DNA of 15,248 nt. Origin: Chloroflexota bacterium. Its GTDB lineage: Bacteria > Chloroflexota > Anaerolineae > B4-G1. Positions 1 through 7,738 of this stretch are shown here, piece by piece. The notes under the pieces are model-generated. The model had not been told where the DNA came from. It saw only the letters and a list, made by a program, of their open reading frames with translations, and did no database searches. The number at the start of each line of letters is the position of its first letter. Position 1 is the first letter of the stretch. The translations under genes were made by a program, and so were the position numbers. The DNA is taken from contig JAAEPW010001247.1 of the NCBI GenBank assembly GCA_024232355.1, forward strand, positions 1-15,248, read 5' to 3'.

Positions 1-218
1 TCCATTCTGACCCGCTTGTGGGAAGTGATGACGCGAACTATTGAGCCTATCCGCACAGGCCGAAAGTCCCCTCGTCTCAAGTCCGTTAGACGCAAGCGGA
101 TCGCAGTTACCTACAAACCCGTTCGTTAACTTAATGACATTGGGCAGCCTATCCGTATGCCAACCAAATTCTTGCAAGATCTCGCGCCCAACATTGAACA
201 ATCCACGAGGTAAACAGA
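1..218. other. Left-edge non-coding leader, possible tail of an upstream gene
   Basis: No gene can be assigned here with confidence. Frame 1 on the + strand is open from the window edge to a TAA at 127-129 and would give a 42-residue, Arg/Lys-rich C-terminus that I do not recognise. Frame 3 is also open from the edge but stops at 42-44. Either could be the end of an upstream gene. The rest is the leader of the dehydratase gene at 219. The 10-nt word AGCCTATCCG occurs at 44-53 and again at 146-155, which may be chance. I see no convincing -35/-10 pair. Confidence 0.3.
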
Positions 219-1766
219 ATGAAGGCAAGAAAAATCAACTCGGACATTGTACCGTTCCAAGAGGTGGCCTTGCGGCTCCATCCCAATGATGACATAGCTA
301 TCGCCAAAACCGACTTGCAAACAGACACCATGCTAAAGTACTCTCACGCTCGAATTCACATACGCCAACCGATTCCCACCGGCCACAAAATGGCGTTACG
401 CGAGATATCTACAGGCAAACCTGTGCGTCGCTACGGCCAAGTGATCGGTTTTGCCAGCCGCACGATTCTACCTGGTGAACACGTCCACATTCACAATCTC
501 AGTGCCCAAGGTTTCGATCGAGAATACGCTTTCGGCACAGACACGCGGGCGCTAACTCTTGTGCCGGAAATCGAGCGCCGCACCTTTCTAGGGTACAAGC
601 GGGTAAATGGACGGGTAGGCACTCGCAACTATATCGCCATCATCTCTTCCGTCAACTGCTCGGCGCATGCCAGTCGTGAAATTGCCCACCACTTTGTGAC
701 GGAACGGCTGGCCGCTTATCCCAACGTGGACGGCGTCATCGCATTGACTCATTCGATGGGCTGCCCTACCCGGCAAGTAACGCTCGAACGCACCCTGGCC
801 GGTATGGCGCGCCATCCCAACGTCGGCGCAGCCATCTTTGTGGGCTTGGGATGCGAGACGAACCAGGTCGGCGATCTGATAGAGAACTATGATCTGTACA
901 ATTGCAACGGCACCGCGCCAGGACTGGTGATCCAATATCTCGGTGGCATTCGCAAGACCGTCGCAGCTGGCATCGCGGCTATTAAAGAGATATTGCCTGC
1001 GGTCAATGCCATCCAGCGCACAGCCCAACCGATCTCGGAATTGATGCTAGCCTTGCAATGCGGTGGCAGCGACAGTTGGTCTGGCGTGACGGCCAATCCG
1101 GTAGTAGGACTGATGGCCGACCTGGTAGTGCAGCAAGGCGGCACCGTCGTCCTGGCCGAGACGCCCGAAATCTATGGAGCCGAACATCTGCTCACCCGTC
1201 GCGCCGTCAACCCTCAAGTTGGCCGCAAGCTGGTAGCACAGGTGCGTTGGTGGGAAACATATGCCCAAAAGATGGGCATCGAACTGGACAACAACCGAAG
1301 CGCGGGCAACGAGGCCGGCGGCCTGACGACCATCTATGAAAAGTCGTTGGGGGCTGTGAGCAAAGCTGGCAGCACGCCTCTCACCGGCGTTTATGATTAC
1401 GCCGAACAGGTGATGGCACGGGGGTTTACGTTTATGAACTCTCCGGGCTACGACCCGGTCTCGGTGACCGGTCAGGTGGCCGGTGGATGCAATATGGTGC
1501 TCTTTACCACCGGTCGAGGTTCCGTCTTTGGATTCAAGCCAGCACCCTGCATCAAAATCAGTACCAACTCGGCCCTCTACGAACGGATGGTGGACGATAT
1601 GGACCTAAACGCTGGCCGAGTGTTAGAAGGAGCCAAGATGGAGGAGATAGCTGCCGAACTGCTCAACTTGGTCATTGAGGTTGCTTCAGGCCAACCGTCC
1701 AAGAGCGAGTCCCAGGGAGTGGGCGAAGCCGAATTCATTCCATGGAACGTAGAGGGAACACTTTGA
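219..1766 (+). CDS. UxaA/GarD-family dehydratase, SAF and catalytic domains fused
   Basis: A 515-residue member of the altronate/galactarate dehydratase family, cytoplasmic iron-dependent lyases that remove water from sugar acids to give 2-keto-3-deoxy acids. Residues about 12-95 look like the N-terminal SAF domain (HPNDDIAIA near 21-29). A linker leads to the catalytic part, which opens with GYKRVNGRVGTRNY at 125-138. Cysteines typical of the core are visible: C147, C182 in HSMGC, C212 in GLGCE, C281 in QCGGSD, and the later GGCNMVLFTTGRGS stretch. The length suits a full fused UxaA; split homologues also exist in the family, including sulfolactate sulfo-lyase SuyA/SuyB, so the substrate is open. 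A GAGGT Shine-Dalgarno lies shortly before the ATG. The TPP gene begins 54 bp downstream on the same strand, so the two are probably co-transcribed. The family call is firm and the substrate is not. Confidence 0.88.
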   Translation: MKARKINSDIVPFQEVALRLHPNDDIAIAKTDLQTDTMLKYSHARIHIRQPIPTGHKMALREISTGKPVRRYGQVIGFASRTILPGEHVHIHNLSAQGFDREYAFGTDTRALTLVPEIERRTFLGYKRVNGRVGTRNYIAIISSVNCSAHASREIAHHFVTERLAAYPNVDGVIALTHSMGCPTRQVTLERTLAGMARHPNVGAAIFVGLGCETNQVGDLIENYDLYNCNGTAPGLVIQYLGGIRKTVAAGIAAIKEILPAVNAIQRTAQPISELMLALQCGGSDSWSGVTANPVVGLMADLVVQQGGTVVLAETPEIYGAEHLLTRRAVNPQVGRKLVAQVRWWETYAQKMGIELDNNRSAGNEAGGLTTIYEKSLGAVSKAGSTPLTGVYDYAEQVMARGFTFMNSPGYDPVSVTGQVAGGCNMVLFTTGRGSVFGFKPAPCIKISTNSALYERMVDDMDLNAGRVLEGAKMEEIAAELLNLVIEVASGQPSKSESQGVGEAEFIPWNVEGTL

Positions 1767-1810
1767 TCGTTACCGGCATCAAGTTCGCAAGTTCGTGCCA
1801 TTCATGATAT

Positions 1811-1817
1811 AGGAGGG
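1811..1817 (+). promoter_or_regulatory. Strong ribosome binding site of the IorA-like gene
   Basis: AGGAGGG ends 3 bases before the ATG at 1821. It is a near-perfect Shine-Dalgarno, with spacing at the short end of the usual range, and it supports that start codon. It suggests this gene is translated efficiently. Confidence 0.7.
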
Positions 1818-1820
1818 GAA

Positions 1821-3467
1821 ATGGAGAGCAAAACTAGACCAATTTCTGGAGCCTATGCCCTCGCCCGTGGCGCTATCGGGGCCGGTGTCTCACTAGTGAC
1901 CGGATATCCTGGTTCGCCAACCACGTCCGTCGTCAACGCTATCCGAGAAATGACTGAACCGGACGAGGTGCAGGTCGAGTGGACGAGCAACGAAAAGGTA
2001 GCCATCGAGATGGCCTTTGGCGCTTCGGTGGGTGGAACACGGGCGCTTTTGTGTGTAAAAAGCGTAGGGCTCAACATTGCGCTCGATCCACTGATGGCCC
2101 TTAATCTCTCTGGATGCAACGCCGGGCTGGTCATCCTCGTTGGCGACGATCCCGGTAGCTGGGGATCACAAAACGAGCAGGACAGCCGGATACTGGCCCA
2201 GATGGCCGAGATTCCTTTGCTCGAACCCGCCACCGTCTCTGATGCGTGGGACGCAATGCTGCAAGCGTTCCAACTTTCGGAAGAGACGGGCATGCCGGTG
2301 ATCGTGCGTATTACTCGTGCGCTCAGCCTCGCTCAAGAGATCGAGTTTGTCGAACAAGGAGTTTGGAATGCGTCGCCGCCTGCCTACCAGCGCGAGATAA
2401 TGCGCTGGGTGGTGCTACCCATCAACGTCGTGTCTTATCACCGTCGCTTACTTCAACGACTGCACCAGGTTCAAACTCGTTTTGAGAATTCACGACTCAA
2501 CAAAGTGGAAGGAAATGGGCCACAGAAAATCATTGCTGCCGGATTCGCTTATCAAAAACTCTTGGATGTGCTTGGCAATGTCCCTTCCGAGTTAGGCATT
2601 CTAAAGTTGGGAACCTATCATCCATTGCCCACAGACTGGATGACGGTATTCCTGCGCAAAGCAAAGTCGGTTCTGGTGTTGGAAGAAACCGCGCCCCTGA
2701 TCGAAAGGGCTGTACGAGCCGTTGCGCAAAGAGCCCGACTGACCCTGCCCATTTATGGCCGAGATTCAGGGCACATCCCCCGCGCCGGTGAGTTGTTCCC
2801 CCTTCAAATTGCGACTGCGCTGAACCGCTTTCTGCCTCACCTGGCTCTACCCACAGAAGGTGAAACCGCGCGTCCCAGGCCCAGCCGCCAGCCGCTCTGC
2901 GAGGGGTGTCCATACAGCCCCACTCTCGACGCTCTCTTTAGCGTTATCGAGCAGTCAGGAGGGCGAGATGAGTTTATCATCGTCGGCGACCCAGGTTGCA
3001 TGGTCCGTGCTCAGTTGCCGCCCTACAAACTACTGGATGTCAAGACCAGCCTAGGATCAAGCATTGGGACGGCAGTTGGGATTGCCCTAAGCCAGACAAA
3101 GAACAACACTGGGAAACGCGTAATCGCATTGTGTGGTGACTCGGCCTTTCTACACTCGGGCCTCAACGGATTGATAGACGCAGCACAAATCGACGCGAAT
3201 ATGCTGGTGCTAGTTCTCGACAACGGCACAACCGCGCTCTCAGGCGGGCAGCCTCACCCAGCCAGCCAGACGGATGCCCGAGGAACTCTGCGCCATGCAG
3301 TAGAATTGGCCGCACTAGTTCGTGCGGCCAGTGTTGGAGATATGCGCGCGGTTGACCTCGACCGCGGTGATGACGTTCAAGCCGCGATTGAAGCAGGGAT
3401 AAATTTTAACGGGCTATCGGTGGTCATCGCGCGCGGCCAATGCCCCCGATGGACAACGAACGAGTAA
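1821..3467 (+). CDS. IorA-like TPP-dependent 2-oxoacid oxidoreductase alpha subunit, no ferredoxin domain
   Basis: A 548-residue protein resembling the alpha subunit of indolepyruvate:ferredoxin oxidoreductase (IorA), which decarboxylates aryl 2-oxo acids to acyl-CoA using TPP. The N-terminal pyrimidine-binding domain shows GYPGSPTTSVVNAI (28-41), EWTSNEKVAIEMAFGASVGG (53-72) and the family signature SQNEQDSR (116-123). The C-terminal TPP domain shows CEGCP (360-364), GDPGC (389-393) and a TPP/Mg motif running from GDSAF at 439 to LDNGTTALSGGQPHP ending at 480. Classical IorA is longer and ends in a di-[4Fe-4S] ferredoxin domain. Here the chain stops right after VVIARGQC, so that domain is absent. 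No beta subunit (IorB) is present in the window. It may work with an unlinked beta subunit or have become a non-redox TPP enzyme. It follows the UxaA-type gene closely, which could supply a 2-oxo acid (inference). Confidence 0.82.
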   Translation: MESKTRPISGAYALARGAIGAGVSLVTGYPGSPTTSVVNAIREMTEPDEVQVEWTSNEKVAIEMAFGASVGGTRALLCVKSVGLNIALDPLMALNLSGCNAGLVILVGDDPGSWGSQNEQDSRILAQMAEIPLLEPATVSDAWDAMLQAFQLSEETGMPVIVRITRALSLAQEIEFVEQGVWNASPPAYQREIMRWVVLPINVVSYHRRLLQRLHQVQTRFENSRLNKVEGNGPQKIIAAGFAYQKLLDVLGNVPSELGILKLGTYHPLPTDWMTVFLRKAKSVLVLEETAPLIERAVRAVAQRARLTLPIYGRDSGHIPRAGELFPLQIATALNRFLPHLALPTEGETARPRPSRQPLCEGCPYSPTLDALFSVIEQSGGRDEFIIVGDPGCMVRAQLPPYKLLDVKTSLGSSIGTAVGIALSQTKNNTGKRVIALCGDSAFLHSGLNGLIDAAQIDANMLVLVLDNGTTALSGGQPHPASQTDARGTLRHAVELAALVRAASVGDMRAVDLDRGDDVQAAIEAGINFNGLSVVIARGQCPRWTTNE

Positions 3468-3507
3468 ATTTTGTCGTTGGCCACACATCACAATATCAGG
3501 GAAGGAA

Positions 3508-4941
3508 CTATTCTCGCCCGATCTTTTCATAGTATGCGCTGATTCGTTCTCTGTATTTTTTTCCCTCTTGATATTCAGGATGATCAAGCATCTCTGAGAC
3601 AGTTTTCTCATCCCTTTTGGTCACAGGCCAAGTTTCTTCGCTGGCCATTCGCAGAGCCAGGCGGGCAGCCAGAGTAGACGCCTCACGCAAACTCCTCAAA
3701 TCTACCTTGTCCACTGTATCCCACTGAGTGTGACCATAATTGCGCCCAGATAGCGACTCTTCTGCCGATTCCACGCCGCCGGTAGGTACGCCAGCCATAA
3801 AGAATGGGAAATGATCAGAATAGGCCATCACCGACTGTCCAACAATGAAACCGAGCGCCATTTCTTCACTCCAACGCTCAAAATGGGGTTGCAAATCAGG
3901 CCATTCGTTCAACACAATGTCTCTATTATTCGATGTTGACCCCGCGCTATCCAGATTCAGGTAAAATCGGATATTGGACAACTCGTCAGCGTGCGCCCGA
4001 ACATGTTCTCGGGAACCGATGAGTCCGATTTCTTCAATACCCCACAAAACGAAACGAACGGTACAAGGGAGATTGGGCACATGTTTGGCCAACATACGGG
4101 CGGCTTCCAACACAGATACTGTACCAGATGCAGGGTCTACCGCGCCTTGTGAAATATCATGACCATCATAATGGCTGCCCATCATTACAATCTGATCCGG
4201 GTATTGCTGACCTGGCAAGTCTCCAATAATGTTCCACGAGGTCATGGGTTGACAATGATCCGTGGTCGTTAGACGAATACGGACATTCCCACTGCGCTTT
4301 TGTAACCGCTGGATAAAGGCGCCATCCTCTTTACAGACAGAAATAGCCGGAATCGGTCCTGCGCCATCATCTCCATTACGCATAGATAGTGATAGCGCGC
4401 GCCCAATGCCCCCAGTGACCGGGCCGTAACCCGGGTAGTGGTTAACATAGATGAAACCAGTCGCTCCAGCCATACAACTACGCCCGTACTTTTCACCCCG
4501 GTGGATCCATCGCTTTGATCCTTTGGGAGCAACGACACTGGTAGTCATGATAATATTGCCATTGATTTCGTCAGCCCGCTGATCAAAGTCCTTGGGATCA
4601 CCATCACCGATGTCAAAAATCACACCTTCTAGATCGGTCGGGGGAGAATGAGGGAGACTGATGCACGGAATCGTTTTTTGAATGGGACTAACAATTTCCA
4701 GCTTGGCCTCTCCTCGGGTCCAACCAACGTATTCGATCGGTTCCAAGTGAACATTGCTCAAGCCATATTCTTCCATCTTGGCTTTGAAAAACTCGGCAGC
4801 CTGGCGCTCTCCCTCTGTGCCGCCAAACCTAGAGCCAAAATCATCACACAAGATGATCAGGTTATCCATAGTTTCCGTACTGGTATAAGCATCACCGACA
4901 ATCTGTCGGTCTAGGGATAAGAATGGGTTTTGCTGTGACAT
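3508..4941 (-). CDS. M28-family zinc aminopeptidase, no visible signal peptide
   Basis: A 477-residue peptidase of family M28, which uses two zinc ions to remove N-terminal residues from peptides. Metal ligands and catalytic residues are all visible: H257 and D259 in SHYDGHD, bridging D269 in VDPASG, E303/E304 in GIEEIG, D331 in NLDSAG, and H404 in YGHTQWDT. The region between about 100 and 225 fits the inserted PA-like domain seen in many members. An in-frame ATG exists 33 bases upstream at 4974, but the chosen start has AAGGAG five bases before it. The N-terminus (MSQQNPFLSLDRQ) has no hydrophobic stretch, so the enzyme is probably cytoplasmic, whereas many M28 enzymes are secreted. It runs convergent with the TPP gene, with only 40 bp between stops and no clear terminator. 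It is separated from the large - strand operon by the transposase remnant, so it probably has its own promoter. Confidence 0.88.
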   Translation of the reverse strand: MSQQNPFLSLDRQIVGDAYTSTETMDNLIILCDDFGSRFGGTEGERQAAEFFKAKMEEYGLSNVHLEPIEYVGWTRGEAKLEIVSPIQKTIPCISLPHSPPTDLEGVIFDIGDGDPKDFDQRADEINGNIIMTTSVVAPKGSKRWIHRGEKYGRSCMAGATGFIYVNHYPGYGPVTGGIGRALSLSMRNGDDGAGPIPAISVCKEDGAFIQRLQKRSGNVRIRLTTTDHCQPMTSWNIIGDLPGQQYPDQIVMMGSHYDGHDISQGAVDPASGTVSVLEAARMLAKHVPNLPCTVRFVLWGIEEIGLIGSREHVRAHADELSNIRFYLNLDSAGSTSNNRDIVLNEWPDLQPHFERWSEEMALGFIVGQSVMAYSDHFPFFMAGVPTGGVESAEESLSGRNYGHTQWDTVDKVDLRSLREASTLAARLALRMASEETWPVTKRDEKTVSEMLDHPEYQEGKKYRERISAYYEKIGRE

Positions 4942-4946
4942 GGGTT

Positions 4947-4952
4947 CTCCTT
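4947..4952 (-). promoter_or_regulatory. Ribosome binding site that sets the M28 start
   Basis: On the - strand this reads AAGGAG, five bases upstream of the ATG at 4941. No comparable site precedes the alternative in-frame start at 4974, so the shorter protein is preferred. Confidence 0.7.
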
Positions 4953-5026
4953 TTTTCCTTTTGACGTTTATCACTGAAATTGACGTGGTCTGGTTCTTTT
5001 GCGCCTCTTACACTATGCGATCCTAA

Positions 5027-5331
5027 CCCTGTCGCAAGTGCAAACTAGATAGGCAACAGACTATTATCAAGCAAAGCAAGTTTCCTGTTGTGTTCCAAGC
5101 CAAGTATAAGCCAGTTTATTCAGCAAGGCAAGTCGAAACGAGCAAGGGGAAATACCGTTACAACTTTGAATAGCGCCCAAAACCCCTTTAGTGTTCTTCA
5201 TTTTGCGAGAAACAGCAGGGGCGGGGTTTTTGGCCTTTTTCAAAAAGCTGTTTCTTGGCAGCGAGAACCAGGTTCAGGCGATCAAAGGCCATCACGTGAA
5301 CCCGGATAACTGTGACTGCTCAATGTCATAA
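5027..5331 (+). pseudogene. Decayed C-terminal remnant, probably of a transposase
   Basis: No intact gene fits here, but protein-like text runs through the three + strand frames in succession. Frame c (about 5027-5171) includes VVFQAKYKPVYSARQVE and ends in KYRYNFE followed by a stop. Frame a (about 5178-5220) gives NPFSVLHFARNSRG. Frame b (about 5223-5331) gives GFLAFFKKLFLGSENQ, then VQAIKGHHVNPDN, and ends in a TAA at 5329-5331. Each switch is the same one-base step, as expected for a gene that has gathered small indels. The tone resembles a transposase C-terminus, but I cannot name an IS family. Nothing upstream of 5027 continues it, so it is also truncated at its 5' end. An alternative is that these are chance open stretches. 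Confidence 0.42.
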
Positions 5332-5337
5332 AGTTAA

Positions 5338-5373
5338 GAGACGAGGGCCAGACCTGCCAGGTTTTATGAGACG
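5338..5373. repeat. Short palindromic repeat with flanking GAGACG direct repeats
   Basis: The imperfect palindrome ACCTGCCAGGT (5352-5362) lies inside a 24-bp segment bracketed by the hexamer GAGACG at 5338-5343 and 5368-5373. The M20 gene on the - strand loses similarity to its family just at this segment, and its TAA lies within it. The form, a small palindrome between short direct repeats, is what a miniature interspersed element leaves behind. No second copy occurs in this window, so repeat status rests on its structure and on my recollection of similar ACCTG-N-CAGGT words in other genomes. Confidence 0.4.
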
Positions 5374-6089
5374 CTTTCGAGCCAAGACACATTGCTAACA
5401 ATGCCGAATTGTTCGTCAAAATCAAGCTCGATCTCATCCAGCCCAGCAACCACTTGAGCAGCGTCTACAACGGCATTGATACCTTCATCATAGGCAGCGT
5501 GACTGGTCTGGCCATGAAAGGTCAGGTTGAATACGTGGCGACCGCGCGCGCCGATCGTCAACGTGGCGGGGGCTGAAGGTTCCGGGATCAAGCAGTATTG
5601 ACACCCCTCCAACAAACTGCTTTCGATGACAGCGTGCGCGCCCCGCGACCAGTTCTCCTCGTCGGTGGTGGCCGAGACGAGCACCCGCCCGCCTAGTTCG
5701 ATACCGGCCCTTGCTAACACCTCGACAGCGGCCAAGACACACGCGCCGCCGCCTTTCATGTCGTGCGCGCCCAAGCCGTAGAGTCGTCCGTCTTGGAGAT
5801 GCGAGGTGAACGGGTCGGTATCCCAGCCATCGCAAACAGGAAAGGTGTCCAGATGAAAGTTGAGCATCATGGTTGGCCCTGATGAAGGACCGTCGATCCA
5901 ACCCACGATGGTATCGCCTGCCTCCTGGACTGGCAGCCGTTGCACACCGGTCAGGCCTATGGCTTTGAGGTGCTCGTAGGTCCAGTCGGCAATCTTGTGT
6001 TCCTGACCGGTGACGGAGGGAATAGAGACCAGGGTTTCGAGTAGATCAACAATTCGTGTCAGTTCGACAGAGTCAGTCAAGTTTGGCAT
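5364..6089 (-). pseudogene. M20-family deacylase/peptidase, truncated at the C-terminus
   Basis: A 241-residue ArgE/DapE/ACY1-type protein. The first half of the catalytic domain is intact: H79 and D81 in NFHLDTFPV, bridging D110 in LGAHDMKGG, the E144/E145 pair in TTDEEN, and E170 in IPEPSA. It then enters the dimerisation lid (GQTSHAAYDEGINAVVDAA) and stops. The full-length relative at 11672-12829 has 385 residues, so roughly 145 residues are missing, including the last metal-binding histidine. Similarity ends at about residue 238, where the palindromic repeat begins. The start chosen follows AGGGAAAGAAG. A GTG start nine codons earlier would overlap the preceding gene. It lies 11 bp after the amidohydrolase stop and is the last gene of the operon. 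It is probably inactive, because catalysis needs the missing part. Confidence 0.82.
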
Positions 6090-6100
6090 TCTTCTTTCCC

Positions 6101-7738
6101 TCACTCGCGCTCCCACACTACTTTGCCGCCCACGATGGTCATGTCCACCTGGATGTTCTTGATCTCATCGTCAGGCACAGAAAAGTAATCGCGGTCCAGC
6201 ACAACCATATCGGCCAGCTTGCCCACCTCGATGGTACCCTTGATATCCTCCTCGCGGGTGAGCCAGGTGCCAGCCACAGTATAAGCTCGCAGCGCCTCCT
6301 CGCGGCTGATGGCCTCGTGGGGCGCGATGTGATGGTCGATGTTATTCTTGCGTGCCACCAGAGCATATAGGGCCACAAATGGGTTGGCAGACACGGTGGC
6401 AGGCACGTCGGAACTGGCCGTTACGACAATGCCGTGATCCAAGTATTTGCGCGCCGGTTTGTAATTCTGGGCCCGCTTTTTGCCTACGTCACGAAAGATG
6501 AGATCGCCTTCCCAATAGATAAAGGTCGGTTGGAGCACGACGGCGATGTTGTATTCGGCCATCTGGTCCACAGCTCTAGGGCTCGGAAAGTAAGCGTGGA
6601 TGATGCTATGACGTGCGTCAGGGCGAGGATGCTCGCTAATCACTTGGACAAGGCTATCCACGGCCATATCTAACGCGTGATCGCCGCAACAGTGAATGGC
6701 CACATCCCAACCCAGTTCCTGAGCAGTGCGCACGTGATGATGCAGCGCATCCGACTCTAGGCGAGTAGAAGCGACCATCTCAGTATCACCTTTGTACGGT
6801 TCATACATGTAGGCAGTGTGAGAACTAGTACCACCGTCGAGCATCATCTTGAGCCCGCCAATGCGCAACCACTCGTCGCCGAGGCCGCTGTAAATGCCCA
6901 AAGCTTTGGGACGATAATCCAGCATCGTTTCGTCCGTTTCATCTCGAAAACCATGCCAGTTGGGCATCATATTGACTCGCACCGACAATTCACCATCTCG
7001 GTAAAAGGACTGATAGGCTCGAATCTCCTGTGGAAGAAGCCCCGGCTCGATGACACTGGTGATGCCGTGGCGATGCATCTCTTCGCACGCCAGCCGCAGT
7101 GATTCTGTCATCTGTTTCTGCGTCGGTTGGGGGATCAGGCGATCTATCAGCGCTTTGGCATTGGCTCTCAAAAGGCCGTTGGGTTCGCCGTCGGCGTCGC
7201 GTTCGATCTTGCCGCCTGATGGATCCGGCGTGTGACGGTCGATACCCGCTAGTCGTAGCGCATAACGGTTGACCAAGTAGGTATTGTAAAATCGCTTCAG
7301 CAAAACGGGATGCTCAGACGTAGCCGGATCCACATCGTGATAGGTAGGCAGTTGCCCACCGGGAAAATTGGCCTCGTTCCACCCTTGGCCAATGATCCAT
7401 TCTCCAGGAGGTGTGTCCGCGGCTCGTTGGCGCGCCAATTCCATCATCTCTTTTGGAGATTGACATTCATCCAAGCGGATCGCGGAAAGCTTGGCTCCCG
7501 CCGACATGAGGTGAATGTGACTGTCAAAGATGCCGGGAATCACGGCGCGACCAGCCAAGGGTAAGCGCCGTGTACCGGGCCCAGCCAAAGCCGATATTTC
7601 AGCATCTCTGCCCACAGCCACGATACGGCCATCTTTGACAGCCACAGCCTGAGCGATGGTGTTTTCATCATCCAAGGTAAAGACCTTGCCATCGAGCAAG
7701 ATCAAATCTGGGGAAAGATGCATCAGGATTGATTCCAT
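6101..7738 (-). CDS. YtcJ-like amidohydrolase (Amidohydro_3), downstream paralogue
   Basis: A 545-residue metal-dependent hydrolase of the amidohydrolase superfamily, Amidohydro_3/YtcJ branch, whose members cleave amide or related bonds in small molecules. A small N-terminal beta domain (about 7-65) precedes the barrel. Metal-site residues are visible: H74 and H76 in FDSHIH, H349 in IHCCGDH, H381 in IIHAYF and D444 in ASSDVP. The tail KGTIEVGKLADMVVLD (about 500-515) is typical. There is no signal peptide, so it is cytoplasmic. The start is uncertain: ATG 7738 overlaps the preceding gene by 16 bp, while ATG 7723 forms a TGATG stop/start overlap and would give 540 residues. Either way translation is coupled. 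It is a tandem duplicate of the next gene upstream, about three quarters identical by eye. The substrate is unknown. Confidence 0.88.
   Translation of the reverse strand: MESILMHLSPDLILLDGKVFTLDDENTIAQAVAVKDGRIVAVGRDAEISALAGPGTRRLPLAGRAVIPGIFDSHIHLMSAGAKLSAIRLDECQSPKEMMELARQRAADTPPGEWIIGQGWNEANFPGGQLPTYHDVDPATSEHPVLLKRFYNTYLVNRYALRLAGIDRHTPDPSGGKIERDADGEPNGLLRANAKALIDRLIPQPTQKQMTESLRLACEEMHRHGITSVIEPGLLPQEIRAYQSFYRDGELSVRVNMMPNWHGFRDETDETMLDYRPKALGIYSGLGDEWLRIGGLKMMLDGGTSSHTAYMYEPYKGDTEMVASTRLESDALHHHVRTAQELGWDVAIHCCGDHALDMAVDSLVQVISEHPRPDARHSIIHAYFPSPRAVDQMAEYNIAVVLQPTFIYWEGDLIFRDVGKKRAQNYKPARKYLDHGIVVTASSDVPATVSANPFVALYALVARKNNIDHHIAPHEAISREEALRAYTVAGTWLTREEDIKGTIEVGKLADMVVLDRDYFSVPDDEIKNIQVDMTIVGGKVVWERE

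Noticed and set aside
44..155. The 10-nt direct repeat AGCCTATCCG at 44-53 and 146-155 as an operator pair
   Set aside because: There are only two copies, no symmetry and no promoter beside them; chance or a small duplication is as likely.
41..289. A + strand open frame of 82 residues overlapping the start of the dehydratase
   Set aside because: It crosses the strong dehydratase start in another frame, has low-complexity Ser/Pro content and no ribosome binding site.
588..1028. A 146-residue open frame on the - strand inside the dehydratase gene
   Set aside because: It lies fully opposite a gene with clear family motifs, has no recognisable domain and no ribosome binding site, and is a codon-bias shadow.
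2530..2913. A 127-residue - strand open frame opposite the TPP gene
   Set aside because: It is Trp/Gly/Arg-rich shadow sequence with no family features, opposite a well-supported coding region.
3468..3507. A bidirectional terminator between the convergent TPP and M28 genes
   Set aside because: No inverted repeat of useful length is visible in these 40 bases.
5178..5256. Inverted repeats CCAAAACCCC/GGGGTTTTTGG and GAGAAACAGC/GCTGTTTCTT as a terminator of the operon
   Set aside because: The stems are imperfect with loops of 30 bases or more, there is no T-run in the right place on the - strand, and the sequence is better explained as decayed coding DNA.
5088..5309. A 73-residue + strand frame taken as a gene in its own right
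   Set aside because: It starts at TTG without a ribosome binding site, and better protein-like text lies in the neighbouring frames before and after it, so it is treated as part of a frameshifted remnant.
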